A stretch of 64,000 nucleotides of DNA from the NCBI RefSeq assembly GCF_003063315.1, contig NZ_NERV01000002.1:1259728-1323727 (forward strand). The letters are read 5' to 3'. The stretch is from Limnohabitans sp. T6-5. GTDB lineage: Bacteria > Pseudomonadota > Gammaproteobacteria > Burkholderiales > Burkholderiaceae_C. The notes beneath the pieces were generated by a model. That model saw nothing but the letters and a program-made list of their open reading frames with translations, ran no database searches and was not told the origin of the DNA. The position numbers and the translations under genes are program-made. This document shows positions 10,031 to 19,176 of the stretch, piece by piece (within the stretch, counting starts at the first letter, position 1; every line of letters starts with the position of its first letter).

Positions 10031-11323
10031 TCAAGTTAGCGTTGTGCGAGGTTCTGGCCAGTGAATCCAACCCGTCACAATAAAAGAGCTTCCTCCTCCT
10101 GAGCGATCTTCGCAATGCACAGAAGCGCCGTGACGTCGTGCAATCGACTTGACCAAGGCCAACCCCAAGCCAACACCGCCATTGCGCTCGCTGGCACCAG
10201 GCAATCTGAAAAACGGTTCAAAAATTCGCTCACGCCACTGCTCGGGAACGCCTGGTCCTCGGTCACACACCTTGAAGAAAATCTGATCGTTTTCAAGGCG
10301 CAAGGAGACAACGATGTCGTCAGATTGCTCTCCTGAGACACCATAGCGCCGTGCGTTCTCGAGCAAATTCCGCACCAGGCGCCGCAGCAGCTTGCCGACA
10401 CCTTGAACCTCTAGCGCGGGCATGCCTTCCGGCACATCCAACAATGCACCCACGCGGGCGCACTCTTCGGCACACAAACCCACCAAATCCACCGACTCCA
10501 CGGATCCCATGTCGGCATCTTTGGCATCCAGTCGACTGGCCAGCAGAATTTCATCAATGAGCTGATCCAGCTCAGTCATATTCAGCAAAATTTCGTCGCG
10601 GTTGCGCTGACGCATGGCCGTATCGGAGGTCGGGGCCTCCATCAGTTCCAGCCCCATGCGGATGCGTGCCAAGGGTGAGCGCAGCTCGTGCGAGGCATTG
10701 GCCAGCAAGGATTTTTGCGAAGCCATCAGGCCCTCAATGCGTTCAGCCGCTTGATTGAACCGTTGGGACAAATCAGCCACTTCGTCATCCCCTTGCACCG
10801 GCACCCGCACTGTCAGGTCCCCTTCACCCCAGCGCTGGACGCCGCGTTGCAAATCCTCTAGACGCTGGGTCAAGCGGCGCACGACCGGGTAAAGAACCAG
10901 TGCGACGGCCACGCCAATGAGCGTCAGCAACCACACAAAGCCATACGGGGGTTTGGTCCACCAAGGCGGGTCGTTGCGCATGTGGACTGGACTGCCGGGG
11001 CCCATCCTCTGCCCCGAACCGGCACTGGGCCAATCGCCTTTGCGCTGCATTTGCAGGGGCATTTTTGTGCCGTCTGGCAGCGCAATTTCAAACAAGAGCG
11101 GCACCCCGGGGCGGGGGCGCACGGTGGTGCTGGCGAGCACCTCGCCCTGTGCATTCAAGACCACCCATTCACGAGGCGTGGGCTGCGCCGTGTTGTGTTC
11201 TACCGAAACACGCCATGCCCAGCCGACCCCGCCCATGAGCAGTGCAACGCCCAAGACCACCGACAACCAGATGCGCAGATAAAGGTGCCTGGACCAGGAT
11301 CGGGCCAACGTTTTGAGTGACAT
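10031..11323 (-). CDS. Sensor histidine kinase of a two-component system
   Basis: A 430-residue EnvZ/CpxA-class kinase. Residues about 10-35 form the first transmembrane segment. A periplasmic domain of roughly 100 residues follows, rich in Pro and Gly, then a second membrane segment (GFVWLLTLIGVAVALVLYPV), HAMP, HisKA with LLANASHELRSPLARI, and the ATPase domain with NLLENARRYG, CDRGPGVP and GVGLGLALVKSI. The ATG at 11323 lies 4 nt after the stop of the response regulator gene, so the two are translated from one mRNA. It probably phosphorylates that regulator in response to an envelope signal; targets are unknown. Confidence 0.93.
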   Translation of the reverse strand: MSLKTLARSWSRHLYLRIWLSVVLGVALLMGGVGWAWRVSVEHNTAQPTPREWVVLNAQGEVLASTTVRPRPGVPLLFEIALPDGTKMPLQMQRKGDWPSAGSGQRMGPGSPVHMRNDPPWWTKPPYGFVWLLTLIGVAVALVLYPVVRRLTQRLEDLQRGVQRWGEGDLTVRVPVQGDDEVADLSQRFNQAAERIEGLMASQKSLLANASHELRSPLARIRMGLELMEAPTSDTAMRQRNRDEILLNMTELDQLIDEILLASRLDAKDADMGSVESVDLVGLCAEECARVGALLDVPEGMPALEVQGVGKLLRRLVRNLLENARRYGVSGEQSDDIVVSLRLENDQIFFKVCDRGPGVPEQWRERIFEPFFRLPGASERNGGVGLGLALVKSIARRHGASVHCEDRSGGGSSFIVTGWIHWPEPRTTLT

Positions 11324-11327
11324 GGCT

Positions 11328-12029
11328 TCAATCTTGCTGACGTGCAAACACATAACCCACACCGCGCACGGTCAGGATGCGTTGCGGTGATTTGGCGTCT
11401 GCCTCAATGGCCGCGCGAATGCGCCCCATGTGCACGTCAATGGATCGGTCAAAGGCCTCCAACTCGCGGCCCCGTACGGCTTCCATAATTTGGTCGCGCG
11501 TCAACACGCGCCCGGCACGCTCAGCCAGGGCCACCAGCAAATCAAACTGGTAAGACGTCAATTCGCACACTTGCCCTTTGACACTCACACGGCGTGCATC
11601 GCGATCGATTTCCAACGCACCAAATTGCATGACATGTCCGCCAGTCAACGCCTCAGGGCCTTTGCGGCGCAAGATGGCCTTGATGCGTGCCAGCAATTCT
11701 CGGGGCTCAAAAGGTTTGGGCAGGTAGTCATCAGCGCCCATTTCAAGCCCAATGATGCGGTCCATCGGGTCGCCCTTGGCGGTGAGCATGAGAACGGGCA
11801 CCTGGCCCAAGGCGCCAGGCAAGGCGCGGATGCGTTGGCACACCTGCAAACCATCCATATCGGGCAGCATCAGGTCAAGGATGACCAAGTCCACAGCCGC
11901 CGATTGCAGCTTGGCCAAACCACTTTGGGCATCGGGTGCATGACTGACTTGGTAACCCGAGGCACCCAGGTAATCCGACACCATGCCCGCCAAGCGGGCA
12001 TCATCTTCGATCATCAGGAGTTGTTGCAT
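11328..12029 (-). CDS. OmpR-family response regulator
   Basis: A 233-residue DNA-binding response regulator, first gene of a two-gene operon with the histidine kinase. The receiver domain has the acidic pair at 9-10, the phospho-acceptor D52 in LVILDLMLPDMDG, and the KPF switch lysine. The winged-helix domain includes LTSYQFDLLVALAERAGRV and ends with RILTVRGVGYVFA, the usual OmpR C-terminus. An in-frame GTG exists 24 nt upstream; the ATG at 12029 fits the family start. Its regulon cannot be read from the window. Confidence 0.94.
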   Translation of the reverse strand: MQQLLMIEDDARLAGMVSDYLGASGYQVSHAPDAQSGLAKLQSAAVDLVILDLMLPDMDGLQVCQRIRALPGALGQVPVLMLTAKGDPMDRIIGLEMGADDYLPKPFEPRELLARIKAILRRKGPEALTGGHVMQFGALEIDRDARRVSVKGQVCELTSYQFDLLVALAERAGRVLTRDQIMEAVRGRELEAFDRSIDVHMGRIRAAIEADAKSPQRILTVRGVGYVFARQQD

Positions 12030-12110
12030 GACATCATCTTCGCAGTTGTGCACTGGCTTGAGATATCCGCTCTGTAAATTTGGGTAAACCCCCTTGTGCG
12101 GATAAAAAAC

Positions 12111-13451
12111 TCAAGCTGCTCCGCTGGACCGGGCATGCACCCGTGACGCCAACGCCACCAGCAACAGCACAGGCACGCCCAACCAGGCCGTGGCCGTGAA
12201 AAACTGGGCATACCCGTGTGCGTTGACAAAATCACCCGAGAAACCGGCCACAAACTTGGGCAAGAGCAGCATCATGGAGCTGAGCAAGGCGTATTGGGTG
12301 GCCGAATAAGTGATGTTGGTCAGCGATGACAAGTAGGCGATGAAGGCGGCCGATGCGATGCCGCTGGCCAGGTTATCGGCAGACACCACCCAGATTAAGG
12401 CCGTCACGTCATGCCCCACGCCGCTGAGCCAGGCAAACAGAACATTGCTGGCCGCGCTCAAGATGGCGCCCAGCATGAGAATGCGCATCACACCAAAGCG
12501 GCCAGACAGCACGCCCCCGACAAACGCCCCTACCAGCGTCATGACCACGCCGTACACCTTGGTGACCGCAGCCACCTCATCTTTGGTGAAGCCCATGTCG
12601 ACATAAAACGGATTGGCCATGATGCCCATGACCACATCGCTGATGCGGTAGACCGCGATCAACCCCAGCACCAACAAGGCCTGCCAGCGGTAACGGCGCC
12701 AGAAATCGGCAAAAGGTTCGACCAGCGCGCCTTGCAACCACTCACGCAGGTTGCGCGCAGGGGTCATGGGGGCAGGCTCAGGCTCAGGTGCACTGATGAC
12801 CATGAGCATGCCGGGCAGCATGCTGGCCGCCATCACCAGGTAGGCGGTTTGCCATGCGGCCTGCACATAACCCGTGCTGTCAAGACCTTGCGCCCGTGCT
12901 GCAATCCACAGCACCCCTGCGCCAGCCCAGATCATGGCCAAACGGTAGCCGGTCTGGTAACTGGCTGCCAAAGCAGCTTGAGCGTTCACCTCGGCCGACT
13001 CGATGCGGTAGGCATCCAGTGCAATGTCCTGCGTTGCCGACGCAAATGCCACGGCCAAGGCACAACCCACCAGTGGACCCAGCACCTGCGATGGGTCGTT
13101 CACCGCCATGCCAACAAGCCCGCCCACGATGGTCATTTGCGACAGCAACAACCAACTGCGTCGCCGCCCCAGGTAACGCGTGAGCCATGGAATGGGCATG
13201 CGGTCCACCAGAGGCGCCCACATCCATTTGAAGCCATAGGCCAAGCCCACCCAGCTCAGGTAACCGATGGTGCTGCGGTCAATGCCTGCCTCACGCAAGC
13301 GGAAACTCAGCGTGCCCAAAACCAGCAAGAGAGGCAAGCCCGCAGCAAAGCCCAGCATGAGCATGCGCAAACTTGCCGGTTGCAGGTAAAGACGCCAGGC
13401 CTCACGCCAGCTGCGCTGGGAAGGCAATAAAGAAGAGGTGGATACGGACAT
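12111..13451 (-). CDS. AmpG-like MFS permease
   Basis: A 446-residue major facilitator with about twelve hydrophobic segments, most like AmpG, which imports anhydro-muropeptides from the periplasm for cell-wall recycling. Typical AmpG-type segments are LRMLMLGFAAGLPLLLVLGT near the N-terminus, KWMWAPLVDRMPIPWLTRYL, and the ATQDIALDAYRIE motif in the middle. Two ATG codons are possible, at 13496 and 13451; I use the second because it places the conserved SWREAWRLYL segment at the usual distance from the start. The gene is divergent from the M48 protease gene, whose start is about 50 bp away. If it is AmpG, it links the region to envelope maintenance. Confidence 0.82.
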   Translation of the reverse strand: MSVSTSSLLPSQRSWREAWRLYLQPASLRMLMLGFAAGLPLLLVLGTLSFRLREAGIDRSTIGYLSWVGLAYGFKWMWAPLVDRMPIPWLTRYLGRRRSWLLLSQMTIVGGLVGMAVNDPSQVLGPLVGCALAVAFASATQDIALDAYRIESAEVNAQAALAASYQTGYRLAMIWAGAGVLWIAARAQGLDSTGYVQAAWQTAYLVMAASMLPGMLMVISAPEPEPAPMTPARNLREWLQGALVEPFADFWRRYRWQALLVLGLIAVYRISDVVMGIMANPFYVDMGFTKDEVAAVTKVYGVVMTLVGAFVGGVLSGRFGVMRILMLGAILSAASNVLFAWLSGVGHDVTALIWVVSADNLASGIASAAFIAYLSSLTNITYSATQYALLSSMMLLLPKFVAGFSGDFVNAHGYAQFFTATAWLGVPVLLLVALASRVHARSSGAA

Positions 13452-13504
13452 GCCTGGATTATCAGGCTCTGCACTCGCCAGGCTTTTCGTTATCATTTAC
13501 CCCC

Positions 13505-14362
13505 ATGTGCTGCCTTTGCGATCTCAAAACTTCCTCAACTCTGCCTGCAAGCCCATCTTCGCGCTGGCAAGCTCGCCGTGCGTTCTTGCTGGTTGCAGGC
13601 GCCACAGCTGCAGGCACCGCGCTGGGGCAAGTGAATGTGGGTGAATCTTCCAGCATGCGCAATCTGGTGCCTGCGGAAACCCTGGAAGCCTCTGCCCGAC
13701 AGCAATACAACCAAGTGCTTACCGAAGCACGCAACAAAGGCGCATTGGCCCAAGAAGGTCACCCTCAATTGCAACGCCTGCACGGCATCGCCCAAAAACT
13801 GATCCCCCACGCAGCGCAGTGGAATCCCCGCGCGCGCAGTTGGCGATGGCAAATCAACCTGATTGGCAGCAAACAGCTCAACGCATGGTGCATGCCAGGG
13901 GGAAAAATTGCTTTCTATACGGGCATCCTGGAACAGCTTCAGTTAAATGATGACGAGGTCGCCATGATCATGGGTCACGAAATGGCCCATGCCCTGCGGG
14001 AACATGCCCGGGAACGACTGGCCAAAAGCCAAATGACCAGCATGGGCCTGTCGATCGCATCCCAGTTGCTGGGTCTGGGTTCATTGGGTGATGCTGCAGC
14101 CAACCTGGGAACGCAGTTGTTGACACTCAAATACAGCCGGGACGACGAAACCGAGGCCGATCTGGTGGGGCTGGAGATCGCCGCTCGGGGCGGTTACCGC
14201 CCAGAAGCGAGCGTAGCCTTATGGAAGAAAATGCTCGCGGCCAATAGCAACGGCAGCCCTGCCTTCTTGTCCACACACCCCAGCGGTGCCAACCGTATCC
14301 AGGAACTCGAAGCCAACTTGCCCAAAGTTCAGCACCTGTACGAGCAGGCCAAGCAAGGCTGA
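13505..14362 (+). CDS. M48-family zinc metalloprotease
   Basis: A 285-residue periplasmic or membrane-attached protease of the LoiP/Oma1 type. The N-terminus has RRAFLLVAGATAAGTALG (24-41), a signal-peptide-like hydrophobic stretch preceded by two arginines. The zinc site is HEMAH (158-162); the third ligand is expected in the DDETEADLVGLE segment. The conserved N-A-W-C-M-P-G-G-K segment (126-134) lies before it. Family members degrade misfolded envelope proteins. The frame is open further upstream over the divergent gene, but the ATG at 13505 is the only sensible start. No cysteine for lipidation is placed convincingly. Confidence 0.9.
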   Translation: MCCLCDLKTSSTLPASPSSRWQARRAFLLVAGATAAGTALGQVNVGESSSMRNLVPAETLEASARQQYNQVLTEARNKGALAQEGHPQLQRLHGIAQKLIPHAAQWNPRARSWRWQINLIGSKQLNAWCMPGGKIAFYTGILEQLQLNDDEVAMIMGHEMAHALREHARERLAKSQMTSMGLSIASQLLGLGSLGDAAANLGTQLLTLKYSRDDETEADLVGLEIAARGGYRPEASVALWKKMLAANSNGSPAFLSTHPSGANRIQELEANLPKVQHLYEQAKQG

Positions 14363-14424
14363 TTCAGCTCAGCGTTCTGGCTTGATGTCGGGGCCTTCGA
14401 CCACCAACCTGCTCAATGATTTGC

Positions 14425-15063
14425 TCAGGTCCCACCGACATACGGATTGCTTTTGCGCTCCCGGCCAAACGTGCTCTCCGGGCCGTGACCGGGAATGAAC
14501 ACCGTGTCATCACCCATGGGCCACAGACGCTCTGTGATGCTGGCAATCAGATCAGCGTGGTTGCCCTGCGGAAAATCGGTCCGCCCGATGCTGCCTGCAA
14601 ACAGCACATCTCCCACAAAGGCACGTTTGATTTCAGGTGAATAAAACACTACATGACCGGGCGTATGACCCGGGCAATGACGCACCTGCAAGGTGTGACT
14701 GCCCAGCGTGACCGTGTCTCCATCGGCAAGCCAGCGTGTGGGCTTGAAGGCCCGGGCAGGCGGAAAACCATAACCCGCAGCAGCTTGCGGCAGGCCATCA
14801 ATCCAGAACTGGTCGCCCGGATGCGGCCCGATGATGGGCAACTGCAAATGCTCCGCCAGATCGGCCGTCCCTGCTGCATGGTCCACATGACCATGCGTGA
14901 TCCAGATTTGTTCAAGCTTGAGATCGCGTTTTTGCACTGCGGCCAGCAGCACATTCAAATCGCCCCCCGGGTCGATCACTGCCGCCTGACGGGTCTGATC
15001 GTCCCAGATCAGAGAGCAGTTTTGCTGAAAAGGGGTGACGGGGATGGTTTGGTATTGCAGCAT
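14425..15063 (-). CDS. MBL-fold hydrolase, GloC/YcbL-type glyoxalase II
   Basis: A 212-residue metallo-beta-lactamase-fold protein. The metal site THGHVDHAAG begins at residue 56 (HxHxDH at 57-62). Further ligands are in HCPGHTPGH and in GDVLFAGSIGRTDFP, followed by a final GHGPESTFG histidine. This compact form without the C-terminal helical domain of GloB matches GloC, which hydrolyses S-lactoylglutathione in methylglyoxal detoxification. The exact substrate is inferred from family. It is convergent with the M48 protease gene. Confidence 0.87.
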   Translation of the reverse strand: MLQYQTIPVTPFQQNCSLIWDDQTRQAAVIDPGGDLNVLLAAVQKRDLKLEQIWITHGHVDHAAGTADLAEHLQLPIIGPHPGDQFWIDGLPQAAAGYGFPPARAFKPTRWLADGDTVTLGSHTLQVRHCPGHTPGHVVFYSPEIKRAFVGDVLFAGSIGRTDFPQGNHADLIASITERLWPMGDDTVFIPGHGPESTFGRERKSNPYVGGT

Positions 15064-15152
15064 CCTTAAATTATCGCGGATGGTTTAGGCGTACAGTGGC
15101 CTCAGTCAGCGCCTTTTGATGCCCCCGCCAGCGCGCTGCAACGATTGCTTAT

Positions 15153-15872
15153 TTGCCACACTCTTCGCCCGGCTACCTGACCAAGCAGGAATGCATTCCG
15201 GTTTTAGGCGTGGATGACTTGCTCATCCGCTCATTGCTCGACAAGAACCAGTTTCATGATCCGCAGGATAAGGCGCTCAATCTGGGCATTTCCGCGGCCA
15301 CCTGGCCCTTGTTTGGCCTCCTCTGGCCTTCGGGTGCGCGCATGGCAGAGCGCATGGCGCTGCGCCCAGTCACAGGCGAACGGATTCTGGAGATTGGTTG
15401 CGGCCTGGCCCTTTCCAGTTTGGTGGCGCACCGGCGTGGGGCTCATGTCACGGCCAGCGATTGCCACCCTCTGGCCCACGCTTTTCTGAACCACAACACG
15501 CAACTCAATGGCTTGACGCCCATCACCTATAACCATGGCTTGTGGGGCACGGCAGCCAAGCGCGAAGACGGGCAACCCGTGCTGACGCAGGCGGAGGACG
15601 CAGATGTGAACGGTGTGTTTGACTTGATCGTGGGCAGTGACATCTTGTATGAGCGCGATGACGAAGGCACGCTGGCGAGCTTCATCGACGCACATGCAGC
15701 TTTGACCTCCGAAATTTGGGTGGTGGACCCGAACCGGGGCAACCGCTCAGCCTTTCACAAGCACATGGCCCGGGCGGGCTTTGCCATGTATGAACAGGTG
15801 CTGGACCACGCAGCGCACGATGACATAGCCGCCTACAAAGGCCGCATGCTCACCTATACGCGCAACGTTTGA
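15153..15872 (+). CDS. Class I SAM-dependent methyltransferase
   Basis: A 239-residue methyltransferase with motif I ILEIGCGLALSSL (78-90), the acidic end of the next strand in VTASDCHPLA, and FDLIVGSDILYE as motif IV. The pattern resembles the methyltransferase-16/protein lysine methyltransferase group; the substrate is unknown. The only early start is a TTG at 15153 with a poor ribosome binding site; an in-frame GTG at 15210 would remove 19 residues that look family-like, so I keep the TTG with reservation. It is convergent with the next gene and divergent from the gloC-like gene. Confidence 0.83.
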   Translation: MPHSSPGYLTKQECIPVLGVDDLLIRSLLDKNQFHDPQDKALNLGISAATWPLFGLLWPSGARMAERMALRPVTGERILEIGCGLALSSLVAHRRGAHVTASDCHPLAHAFLNHNTQLNGLTPITYNHGLWGTAAKREDGQPVLTQAEDADVNGVFDLIVGSDILYERDDEGTLASFIDAHAALTSEIWVVDPNRGNRSAFHKHMARAGFAMYEQVLDHAAHDDIAAYKGRMLTYTRNV

Positions 15873-15880
15873 CCTTGAGC

Positions 15881-17008
15881 TCATCGAGGCAACCATCCCA
15901 ACCCCTTGGCGTGCAGACTCTGGATGTAGAGCCGATCGGCCGATTCGGTTACGCCCGTGCTCTCGGGGTACTGTCCGCTCGGGTCTTGCAGGTCGTTGAC
16001 CACCTTGCCGTCTTCGGTGAAGGCGATCACATGGCCATAAGCCTTGGGGATGGGCCACAGCGCGCGCGGCAGGCGCAATGTGACTTTGCGCATGAACGGT
16101 TTTTGTGCCAGCTTGTCGATGGTCGGATTGCGCGGCTTGGCAAAGCCCAGCCAAATCTTGCCATCTAGCCCCCGCATGAGGTTATCGGGATATCCAGGCA
16201 AGTTGTTGAACAGCACGCGGGCCTGCTCGCCGCCCTTTTTCGCATCCAGAACCTTCACATCCACACCTTGCGCGTTAACGTCGATCTTCCAGACACGGTA
16301 TTTCCCCGTCTCGTTCACAAAGAGGTGCTTTTCGTCCTGGCTCAGCGCCACACCGTTGGCAAAGCTGAGGCCACTGGCCACCACGCGGGTTTGGCCGCTG
16401 GCGGGGTCAAACTCCAGCACGCGCCCCGTGGCAGTCTGCTCCAGGATGTCGAGCACGCTGGCCTCAAAGGTGCCACCCCAGTCTTTGGGGGCAAAGCGGG
16501 TGGACGCGTCACTCAGGTAGATCTTGCCGTTTTTGGCGACCACCACCGCGTCGGCGTAGCGAATCGGGTCGGGCTTGCCGTTCACACTGACGTGGTCGGT
16601 GAGCAGCTGGATCGATTTGTCAGGCGCGATGGACAGCAGGCCTTTGACCGCGTCAGCAGCAATCAAATGGCCTTTGGCGTCAAAGTCAAAACCCAGCACC
16701 CGGCCGCCCGTCTGGGCAAAGACTTCTTGCTGCGTGCCGTCAGGCTGCATGCGCAAGATGCGGCCGCTCTCCACCGTGGTGTAGAGCTTGCCGTCTGGCC
16801 CAATAGCGATGTGCTCCGGGCCCGCCTCGGCGCCCAGGTCGATCATGTTGAGTTTGGCCAGTTTGTCGTTGACCGCATGAGACCCCGCATAGCCGGGTGC
16901 TGTGGGCGCGTCCCAGCTGACCGGCTCGATCGGTATGGGCCACAGGCAAAAATACGCCAGCCCAGCCAGCACCATCACACCCCAAACACCCAACAACTTA
17001 TTCATCAT
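15881..17008 (-). CDS. SMP-30/strictosidine-synthase-like beta-propeller protein
   Basis: A 375-residue protein with an N-terminal membrane anchor or signal segment (LLGVWGVMVLAGLAYFCLW, about 5-23), so it probably acts in the periplasm. The rest reads as a six-bladed propeller of the SMP-30/gluconolactonase/strictosidine synthase group, with blades marked by GPEHIAIGPDGKLYT, GKIYLSDAS and FANGVALSQDEKHLFVNET. These enzymes hydrolyse lactones or esters using a calcium ion; the substrate here is unknown. The adjacent ATGs at 17008 and 17005 make the start nearly certain. Confidence 0.85.
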   Translation of the reverse strand: MMNKLLGVWGVMVLAGLAYFCLWPIPIEPVSWDAPTAPGYAGSHAVNDKLAKLNMIDLGAEAGPEHIAIGPDGKLYTTVESGRILRMQPDGTQQEVFAQTGGRVLGFDFDAKGHLIAADAVKGLLSIAPDKSIQLLTDHVSVNGKPDPIRYADAVVVAKNGKIYLSDASTRFAPKDWGGTFEASVLDILEQTATGRVLEFDPASGQTRVVASGLSFANGVALSQDEKHLFVNETGKYRVWKIDVNAQGVDVKVLDAKKGGEQARVLFNNLPGYPDNLMRGLDGKIWLGFAKPRNPTIDKLAQKPFMRKVTLRLPRALWPIPKAYGHVIAFTEDGKVVNDLQDPSGQYPESTGVTESADRLYIQSLHAKGLGWLPR

Positions 17009-17110
17009 GTCTCCGTCTGACCCCACAAGGGGCCGCGCAAGCCATTGAAACAGCTTCAGGCCCTCATGGCCTCAGAGCAAACCCTCGTCAGTGGGGTGAC
17101 ACCCGGCGCA

Positions 17111-18349
17111 TCAGCGGACACGTCGCCCCTGCATCCATTGCCTGTAAGCGCGTGCCCCCCACATGGCGCTGACTTGCGACACCAACAAGGCCCAGACCGG
17201 AGACACCCCGGGCCGGGGTGGGCGCTGTTGGCTCAGGCGGGTCAACTGGTACTTGACCGCCCCCATGTGCGCAGCCGCAGCCAAGCCTTTGTTTTTCCAG
17301 GTGATGGGGTGCAGCAGCATGGGCACCGTGGTTTGACCCGCACGCCATTGACGGGGCAATGCGGGCTCCAGCGCCAAGGCCGTGGCGATGCCCACCATGG
17401 CCACTCCGCTGTCCAGCACTTGCTGCGCCACCTCGGCCCTGCGGATACCGCCTGTGACCATCAAGGGCATGGCAGCCACGGCCACGATGTCGCGTGCGAA
17501 CTCCAGGAAGTAGGCTTCGCGTGCCAACGTACGCTCGTCCCTGGACGTGCCCATCATGGCCGGGGCCTCGTAGCTGCCGCCCGACAACTCGACCAGATCC
17601 ACACCCAACGGCGCCAGCATCTGAACGACCGCACGAGCGTCATCGGGTGAAAAACCACCTCGCTGAAAATCAGCCGAATTGAGCTTGACGGACACCGCAA
17701 AGTCGGGGGCCACGGCGGCACGCACCGCCTGCACAACGTTGAGCAACAAGCGGGCCCGGTTGTGCAGGCTACCGCCCCACGCATCCTGTCGGTGGTTCGA
17801 CAAGGGTGAAAGGAATTGGCTGAGCAAATAGCCATGCGCTGCATGGATCTGCACGCCCGTGAACCCGGCCCGTTCGGCGAGCAGGGCGGTGGCCACAAAC
17901 CGGTTCTTGACGTCTTCGATGTCGTCTTCGCTCATGGCCTTGGGCATGGCAAATCGATTCGATTGCGCCCCCAGGTTGAGCGCCACGGGCGATGGGGCCA
18001 CCGTCTGCTGGCCCAAGGCGGCGGGCATCTGGCGCCCCGGGTGGTTGATCTGCATCCACACCTGTGCGCCCCGCGAGCGGCCCACTTGGGCCCAAGCCTT
18101 GAAGCGGTCCAGATGGGCCTCGTCTTCAAGCACCACGCCACCAGGGCCGGTCATGGCACGGGCGTCCACCATCACGTTGCCCGTCAAGATCAAGCCGGCT
18201 TCCCCGTCGGCCCAAGCCTGGTACAGGCGCAACAGCGCAGCAGAGGGCGCATGGTCGCTGTCGGCCATGTTTTCTTCCATCGCGGCCTTGGCGATGCGGT
18301 TGGGAATGGTGACGCCGTTGGGCAGCAACAGGGGCGTGAACAGCGGCAT
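17111..18349 (-). CDS. NADH:flavin oxidoreductase (old yellow enzyme family)
   Basis: A 412-residue FMN-dependent TIM-barrel enzyme of the old yellow enzyme family, which reduces activated C=C bonds with NAD(P)H. It starts LFTPLLLPNGVTIPNRIAKAAM. Marks are WMQINHPGRQ, the substrate/FMN motif IHAAHGYLLSQFLSPLSN, RQDAWGGSLHNRARLL and the FMN-phosphate region MVTGGIRR. A hydrophobic C-terminal extension (VSPVWALLVSQVSAMW) is unusual for this family. The start at 18349 is the first ATG after the stop of xth, 25 bp away on the same strand, so the two may be cotranscribed. Confidence 0.9.
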   Translation of the reverse strand: MPLFTPLLLPNGVTIPNRIAKAAMEENMADSDHAPSAALLRLYQAWADGEAGLILTGNVMVDARAMTGPGGVVLEDEAHLDRFKAWAQVGRSRGAQVWMQINHPGRQMPAALGQQTVAPSPVALNLGAQSNRFAMPKAMSEDDIEDVKNRFVATALLAERAGFTGVQIHAAHGYLLSQFLSPLSNHRQDAWGGSLHNRARLLLNVVQAVRAAVAPDFAVSVKLNSADFQRGGFSPDDARAVVQMLAPLGVDLVELSGGSYEAPAMMGTSRDERTLAREAYFLEFARDIVAVAAMPLMVTGGIRRAEVAQQVLDSGVAMVGIATALALEPALPRQWRAGQTTVPMLLHPITWKNKGLAAAAHMGAVKYQLTRLSQQRPPRPGVSPVWALLVSQVSAMWGARAYRQWMQGRRVR

Positions 18350-18374
18350 GAAGGTGGGCTCCAGAAAATTCAGA

Positions 18375-19166
18375 TCAGATCGAGAAGTCGTAGCCAATGG
18401 TGATCGGCGCGTGGTCAGAGAACTTCTCGCCCTTGTAGATGTGTTCGGTGCGCGCCTTCTCGGCCACGGCGGGCGTGGCCAAGTGGTAGTCCAGACGCCA
18501 GCCGACGTTCTTGGCATAGGCTTGTCCCCGGTTGCTCCACCAGGTGTAGCAATCGTCGGTGGTTTCGGGTTTCAAGCGGCGGTACACGTCGACCACGCCG
18601 CCCTCGGTGGTGAGTTGGGTCATCCACTGGCGCTCTGCGGGCAGGAAACCACTGTTTTTCTGGTTGCTGCGCCAATTTTTAAGATCGGCTTGCTGGTGGG
18701 CGATGTTGACGTCGCTGCACACAATGAAATCACGCTCGGCTTTGAGGGTCATCAGGTGCGGATACATCTTGTCCAGAAAACGGTACTTGGCCTCTTGCCG
18801 CTCTGGGCCCGATGACCCGCTGGGAAAATAAACGCTGATGATGGACAACTTGCGAGTTGGCGTATCGAAGCGAGTCTCCACATATCGGCCCTCGGCGTCG
18901 AACTCGCCCCTGTCAAAGCCGATGACCACGTCGCTGGGCTCGTGGCGGGTGTAGATGCCCACGCCCGAGTAACCCTTTTTCTCGGCAAAGTGGAAGTGGC
19001 CCTTTAGGCCGGCGAGTTGTTCAAACTTGCCCGCCACATCTGAGGCATGGGCTTTGACCTCTTGCACACAAATACAATCGGGTTTCTCTTGCGCCAGCCA
19101 GCCTTCGACCCCTTTGGTCGTGGCCGAACGGATGCCGTTGAGGTTGAGGCTGGTGATTTTGAACAA
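18375..19166 (-). CDS. xth: Exodeoxyribonuclease III
   Basis: A 263-residue Xth/ExoA-type AP endonuclease and 3'-5' exonuclease for base excision repair. Core motifs are LNLNGIRSA at the N-terminus, CVQEVKA with the metal-binding Glu, GVGIYTR, the catalytic FIVCSDVNIAH, and SDHAPITI at the end. I prefer a TTG start at 19166: it gives the family N-terminus (M)FKITSLNLNG and has GGGGA six bases upstream. The alternative ATG at 19178 adds four residues, lacks a ribosome binding site and shares its bases with the pyrE start codon on the other strand. Confidence 0.93.
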   Translation of the reverse strand: MFKITSLNLNGIRSATTKGVEGWLAQEKPDCICVQEVKAHASDVAGKFEQLAGLKGHFHFAEKKGYSGVGIYTRHEPSDVVIGFDRGEFDAEGRYVETRFDTPTRKLSIISVYFPSGSSGPERQEAKYRFLDKMYPHLMTLKAERDFIVCSDVNIAHQQADLKNWRSNQKNSGFLPAERQWMTQLTTEGGVVDVYRRLKPETTDDCYTWWSNRGQAYAKNVGWRLDYHLATPAVAEKARTEHIYKGEKFSDHAPITIGYDFSI

Positions 19167-19176
19167 GGATTTCCCC

